A stretch of 17,111 nucleotides of DNA, from positions 1 to 17,111 of the forward strand of contig CAIZOZ010000325.1 of assembly GCA_903934745.1 (NCBI GenBank), given 5' to 3'. The DNA comes from an uncultured cyanobacterium. GTDB lineage: Bacteria > Cyanobacteriota > Cyanobacteriia > PCC-6307 > Cyanobiaceae. Both the position numbers and the translations under genes were made by a program. Below, piece by piece: positions 14,167 through 17,111 of the stretch. The notes under the pieces are model-generated. The model searched no databases, had not been told where the DNA came from, and saw only the letters and a list, made by a program, of their open reading frames with translations. Position 1 is the first letter of the stretch. Each line of letters opens with the position of its first letter.

Positions 14167-14429
14167 TGGAGGAAGCGAGCCGGGAGCGCACCAGCAATCG
14201 GGGCCGCAGGGTTCGGCGCCGTAGGCACCGATCCAGGTTTGCGGGCCTGAAGCGCCAATTGCAGCCAGCCTGGTACGAGATTCGCACGATCGTCCGCAAC
14301 TCCGCTTACCGCTGGATCTTGGGCACGGCCGTGGCCCTGGGGCTGCTGATCTGGTTGGCGGGGATCGTGCTGCCTTCCAGCGATCCAGATCGCTACCGTC
14401 CAGGCCAGCAGGGTCGGTTGGCAAGGTAA
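14166..14429 (+). CDS. Small basic single-pass membrane protein, function unknown
   Basis: An 87-residue frame whose ATG overlaps the ffh stop (TGATG, 14164-14168). It fills most of the ffh-rpsP gap. The first half is strongly basic (RRVRRRRHRSR). One transmembrane helix follows (about residues 49-69, WILGTAVALGLLIWLAGIVL), then a short polar tail. By the positive-inside rule the basic N-terminus should be cytoplasmic, where it could touch RNA or the ribosome. No family is recognised. Support comes from the tight overlap, a coherent membrane profile and the absence of any other gene in the interval. Confidence 0.6.
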   Translation: MEEASRERTSNRGRRVRRRRHRSRFAGLKRQLQPAWYEIRTIVRNSAYRWILGTAVALGLLIWLAGIVLPSSDPDRYRPGQQGRLAR

Positions 14430-14463
14430 AGTCCTTGTCTGGAAATCTCACGTCAGGGCCTCG

Positions 14464-14916
14464 ATGATCAAGCTCCGCCTCAAGCGGTTCGGTAAGAAGC
14501 GGGAAGCGAGTTTCCGCCTCGTGGCCACCAACAGCACCTCCCGCCGGGATGGTCGTCCTCTCGAGGAGCTGGGCTTCTATAACCCCCGCACCAAGGAAAC
14601 CCGCCTGGATACGGAAGCCATCCGCACCAGGCTCAGCCAGGGGGCCCAGCCCACGGATACGGTGCGCTACCTGCTCGAAAAGGGCGGCCTGATCGAGAAG
14701 ACGATCCGTCCAGCCGAAACCGTTGGCAAACTGAACCAGGCCGCTGCCCGCGAAGCTGCTGCTGCCGAAGTCAAGAAAGCTGAAGCCGCCGCCAAGCTTG
14801 CCGCTGAAACCGCAGCTGCTGAAGCCAAGGCTGCTGAAGCCGCAGCAGCTGCTGAGGCGAAGGCTGCGGCTGAACCCGCCGCCGAGGCTGTCGAGGACGC
14901 TGCAGCCGAAGCCTGA
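14464..14916 (+). CDS. rpsP: 30S ribosomal protein S16 with long alanine-rich tail
   Basis: Residues 1-84 are an ordinary S16 (MIKLRLKRFGKKREASFRLV, LEELGFYNPRTKE, LLEKGGLIEKT), a small-subunit protein needed for 30S assembly. Residues 89-150 add an Ala/Glu/Lys-rich extension predicted to be a long, possibly coiled-coil helix, nearly doubling the protein. Bacterial S16 is usually 80-90 residues, though many cyanobacteria carry some extension. The ATG at 14464 follows CAGGG (14454-14458), a usable ribosome-binding site. It sits in the ffh-rpsP-phoH run on the plus strand. Confidence 0.97.
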   Translation: MIKLRLKRFGKKREASFRLVATNSTSRRDGRPLEELGFYNPRTKETRLDTEAIRTRLSQGAQPTDTVRYLLEKGGLIEKTIRPAETVGKLNQAAAREAAAAEVKKAEAAAKLAAETAAAEAKAAEAAAAAEAKAAAEPAAEAVEDAAAEA

Positions 14917-14996
14917 TCACCACTGGCACCGTCCACGAAGATTCCGTTGCCGAGCCCATCATCCTGGCTCTGCCCGGTCCTGAGGCGGCCCTGGCT

Positions 14997-15926
14997 TTGG
15001 CTGGGGCGGCTGAGGTCAATCTGCGCCGCATCGAAGCGCTCACTGGCAGCACCTTGCGGCTGCGAGGGCTTGACCTCCATCTGAGTGGGCGCCCGGCCCA
15101 GCTGGAACGAACGACGGCCTTGCTTGAGCTGCTGCGCCCCCTCTGGCAGCGCGGCGAGGCTGTTTTTGCCATGGATCTGCAGAATGCCTTGGCCTCGCTG
15201 GACGCCGGCCGCAGTGAAGAGCACCGCAGCATGGGCGCTCAACTGCTGGCCACCAGCGTGCATGGCCGCCCCTTTCGGTCCCGCACCCTGCGTCAGAAAG
15301 GGTTCATCGAAGCGATGGAGCGTCACGATCTCACCCTGGCGATCGGTCCGGCGGGCACTGGCAAAACCTTCCTGGCCACGATCCAGGCGGTTCGGATGTT
15401 GCAGGAACGGCGGGTCGAGCGGCTGGTGTTGACCAGGCCGGCGGTGGAAGCGGGCGAGCGCCTGGGCTTTCTGCCTGGCGATCTGCAGCAGAAGGTGGAT
15501 CCCTATCTGCGTCCCCTCTACGACGCCCTGCACACCCTGCTGGGCCGGGAGCGCACCGAGGCCCTGCTGGAGAAGGGCGTGATCGAGGTGGCCCCCCTGG
15601 CCTACATGCGCGGCCGCACCCTGGCGGATGCCTTCGTGATCCTTGATGAGGCCCAGAACACCACCGCGGCCCAGATGCGCATGGTGCTCACCCGTCTGGG
15701 TGAGAACTCCCGCATGGTGGTCACGGGCGATGTCACCCAGATCGATCTGCCTGCCGGCCAGCTGAGTGGGCTGGTGGAGGCGGAGCAGGTGCTGGCCGGG
15801 GTGGAGGGGGTGGCGATTTGCCGCTTCAGCGACACCGACGTGGTGCGCCATCCCCTGGTACAACGCCTGGTGCAGGCCTACGCCCGCCGCGACGCCCGCT
15901 CGCTGGCGACAGCACCCAGACCATGA
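14997..15926 (+). CDS. phoH: PhoH family ATPase (start probably further upstream)
   Basis: A PhoH/YbeZ-type cytoplasmic ATPase, linked in bacteria to RNA metabolism and ribosome maturation with YbeY. Numbered from TTG 14997 (309 residues), Walker A is GPAGTGKT (117-124) and Walker B ILDEAQN (215-221). Between them are the conserved VLTRPAVEAGERLGFLPGDL and VDPYLRPLYDAL, and after them MVVTGDVTQIDLP. A KH-like domain lies before Walker A. TTG 14997 is the first ATG/GTG/TTG in frame, but upstream codons in the same open frame (about 14952-14996) encode EPIILALPGPEAALA, which matches the first strand and helix of PhoH proteins. The frame is open back to a CTG at 14913 that overlaps the rpsP stop (CTGA). 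A start there gives 337 residues. Its stop overlaps the next ATG (ATGA). Confidence 0.93.
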   Translation: MAGAAEVNLRRIEALTGSTLRLRGLDLHLSGRPAQLERTTALLELLRPLWQRGEAVFAMDLQNALASLDAGRSEEHRSMGAQLLATSVHGRPFRSRTLRQKGFIEAMERHDLTLAIGPAGTGKTFLATIQAVRMLQERRVERLVLTRPAVEAGERLGFLPGDLQQKVDPYLRPLYDALHTLLGRERTEALLEKGVIEVAPLAYMRGRTLADAFVILDEAQNTTAAQMRMVLTRLGENSRMVVTGDVTQIDLPAGQLSGLVEAEQVLAGVEGVAICRFSDTDVVRHPLVQRLVQAYARRDARSLATAPRP

Positions 15927-16477
15927 TTCGATACCCAGCAGCTCTGCCGCGATCGATGAGACGAGCCGAACGGCTGCACATCCCGGCCCAGATCGCCCTG
16001 GCGGCTCTGGTGGCCTACCTGCTGGGCTACGGCTTCACCAGCCTGTTCCCGGGTTATTTGCCCAAGATCGGAGCGCTGTGGTCGGCCATCTCCGCCATTG
16101 TGGTCACCCAGGGGTCCAGAAAAGACACCGCCGCTTCGGCCTCGTTGCGCGTGCTGGGTTCGGCGATCGGGGCGATCACCAGTGCTGTTTACCTGACGCT
16201 GCTGCCCTTCCATCCGCTGGGCATGGCACTCACCATTTTCGCTGCGGTGCTGATCTGCAACGCGATCAACGTTCCCAGCCACGGCCGCCTGGCGGCGATC
16301 ACCGTGATCGTGATCATGGTCACCGCCAGCCTCGATCCGTCCCTGAGCCCGGGCCTGAATGCCCTGTTGCGCTTCGCGGAATCCTGCATCGGCACAGGGG
16401 TGGCCGTGCTCGAGGTCGTGCTCTGGCCGGCAACAGCGGCGGCGGCCGCTCCCAGTTCCCCGGGGCCTCGCCCATAG
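15923..16477 (+). CDS. FUSC / aromatic-acid-exporter-like membrane protein
   Basis: 184 residues from ATG 15923, which overlaps the phoH stop (ATGA). A second in-frame ATG at 15956 is possible. Five to six hydrophobic segments follow, such as IALAALVAYLLGYGF, LWSAISAIVVTQGS, LGSAIGAITSAVYLTLLPF, LTIFAAVLICNAI and AITVIVIMVTASL. This corresponds to the membrane half of FUSC/ArAE-type proteins (DUF939-like), where W-S-A-I-S-A and the G-x-x-x-G in the third helix are typical. The cytoplasmic C-terminal half of larger family members is missing, as in many small bacterial versions. It is probably an inner-membrane transporter or regulator of unknown substrate. Coupling to phoH is by overlap only. 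Confidence 0.8.
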   Translation: MIRYPAALPRSMRRAERLHIPAQIALAALVAYLLGYGFTSLFPGYLPKIGALWSAISAIVVTQGSRKDTAASASLRVLGSAIGAITSAVYLTLLPFHPLGMALTIFAAVLICNAINVPSHGRLAAITVIVIMVTASLDPSLSPGLNALLRFAESCIGTGVAVLEVVLWPATAAAAAPSSPGPRP

Positions 16478-16554
16478 GGGGATCCACACCAGCGCAGCCG
16501 CCAAGCCCTCGCTGCCGCTGGCAGGATGGGACAAGTTTCAACATCTTCTGAGCC

Positions 16555-17111
16555 ATGCCGGCCAGCAGCAACTTCCAACAAGCCATCCAGGAGGCCCAAC
16601 GGGGCTCCCTGGTCGGTCCCAACGTCGTCAACAAGGCTCTGCCCTATGTCGGTGGCGGCATGGTGCTCACCGCCGCCGGGGTGCTGGGAGGCATCTCCCT
16701 GATGGCCTCAAGCCCCGCGCTGTTCATGCCCCTGTTCTGGGTGGCCCTGATCGGCAACTTCATCCTGTTCTTCGTGGCTCAGAACGCAGCCAGCAAAGGC
16801 AACAACGCCACGGCCCTGCCGATCCTCACGGCCTACAGCCTGATCACCGGCTTCACCCTCAGTGGCATCGTCAGCTACGCCGTGGCTGCAGCCGGCATCG
16901 GGGCCGTCGGCACGGCCGCCCTGGCCACCGGTTTCACCTTTGTGCTGGCCTCCTTCTTCGGCCGTCGCATGAGCGACAACGTCGGCCAGGCCCTTGCCGG
17001 AGTGGTGGGTCTGGGCATCGTTGGCCTGGTGATTGCCATGGTGGTGCAGCTCGTTGGCAGCATCTTTGCTCCAGGCGTCTTCAGTGCCGGGGGCTTTGAG
17101 CTGATGATTGC
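16555..17111 (+). CDS. Bax inhibitor-1/YccA family membrane protein (3' end outside window)
   Basis: 185 codons are visible from ATG 16555; the frame is still open at the window end. The start MPASSNFQQAI is a soluble N-terminal segment. It is followed by at least six hydrophobic helices, including YVGGGMVLTAAGVLGGISLM, FWVALIGNFILFFVAQNAA, YSLITGFTLSGIV, a GAVGTAALATGFTFVLASFF segment and VVGLGIVGLVIAMVVQLVGS. The LTGFTLSGI-like and GTAALATG motifs are typical of bacterial BI-1/YccA (UPF0005) proteins, which are proposed to act as channels or to modulate FtsH proteolysis. It lies 77 bases after the FUSC-like gene in the same direction; no strong ribosome-binding site is visible. Confidence 0.9.
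   Translation, partial: MPASSNFQQAIQEAQRGSLVGPNVVNKALPYVGGGMVLTAAGVLGGISLMASSPALFMPLFWVALIGNFILFFVAQNAASKGNNATALPILTAYSLITGFTLSGIVSYAVAAAGIGAVGTAALATGFTFVLASFFGRRMSDNVGQALAGVVGLGIVGLVIAMVVQLVGSIFAPGVFSAGGFELMI

Overview
This window looks like a core chromosomal segment of an alpha-cyanobacterium of the Cyanobium / high-GC Synechococcus type. The signs are high-GC coding sequence, HIP1 octamers (GCGATCGC), a ZipN/Ftn2 division protein, a group 2 sigma factor of the cyanobacterial SigA/RpoD family, a ribosomal protein S16 with a long alanine-rich tail, and a PhoH ATPase and BI-1 protein that read like marine/brackish Synechococcus proteins. No rRNA, tRNA, CRISPR array, insertion sequence or prophage is visible. 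No stretch over 300 bases lacks a gene.

Layout. At the left edge is the N-terminus of a Maf nucleotide pyrophosphatase (minus strand, cut by the window). Divergent from it is a secreted cysteine-rich protein with a duplicated YcgJ-like module. Next, on the plus strand, are a small winged-helix-like cyanobacterial protein overlapping cobQ (cobyric acid synthase) in a GTGA junction, and a short [2Fe-2S] ferredoxin. mnmA (tRNA 2-thiouridylase) lies on the minus strand, divergent from nnr (bifunctional NAD(P)H-hydrate repair enzyme). After a 217-base spacer with two hairpins comes a group 2 sigma factor.

From about 7.6 to 9.3 kb is the least ordinary part. Two divergently transcribed regulator-like genes of visibly lower GC sit between the sigma factor and pdhA. 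One encodes an AraC-type cupin sensor that stops before the DNA-binding domain. The other encodes a LysR-type protein with a divergent helix-turn-helix. Their shared 184-base AT-rich intergenic region carries dyads that look like operators.

The right part returns to core genes. pdhA (pyruvate dehydrogenase E1 alpha, minus) is divergent from zipN/ftn2, with a nested dyad between them. Then follows a tight plus-strand run: ffh, a small membrane protein (TGATG overlap), rpsP, phoH, a FUSC-type membrane protein (ATGA overlap), and a BI-1/YccA membrane protein cut by the window end. ffh and rpsP link this run to protein targeting and translation.

Points most worth a second look are the HTH-less AraC sensor paired with the LysR-like gene, the phoH reading frame whose conserved N-terminus starts upstream of any ATG/GTG/TTG codon (a CTGA overlap with rpsP is possible), and the perfect 10-bp inverted repeat just ahead of the sigma-factor gene. 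I see no clearly new multi-gene enzymatic or defence system.
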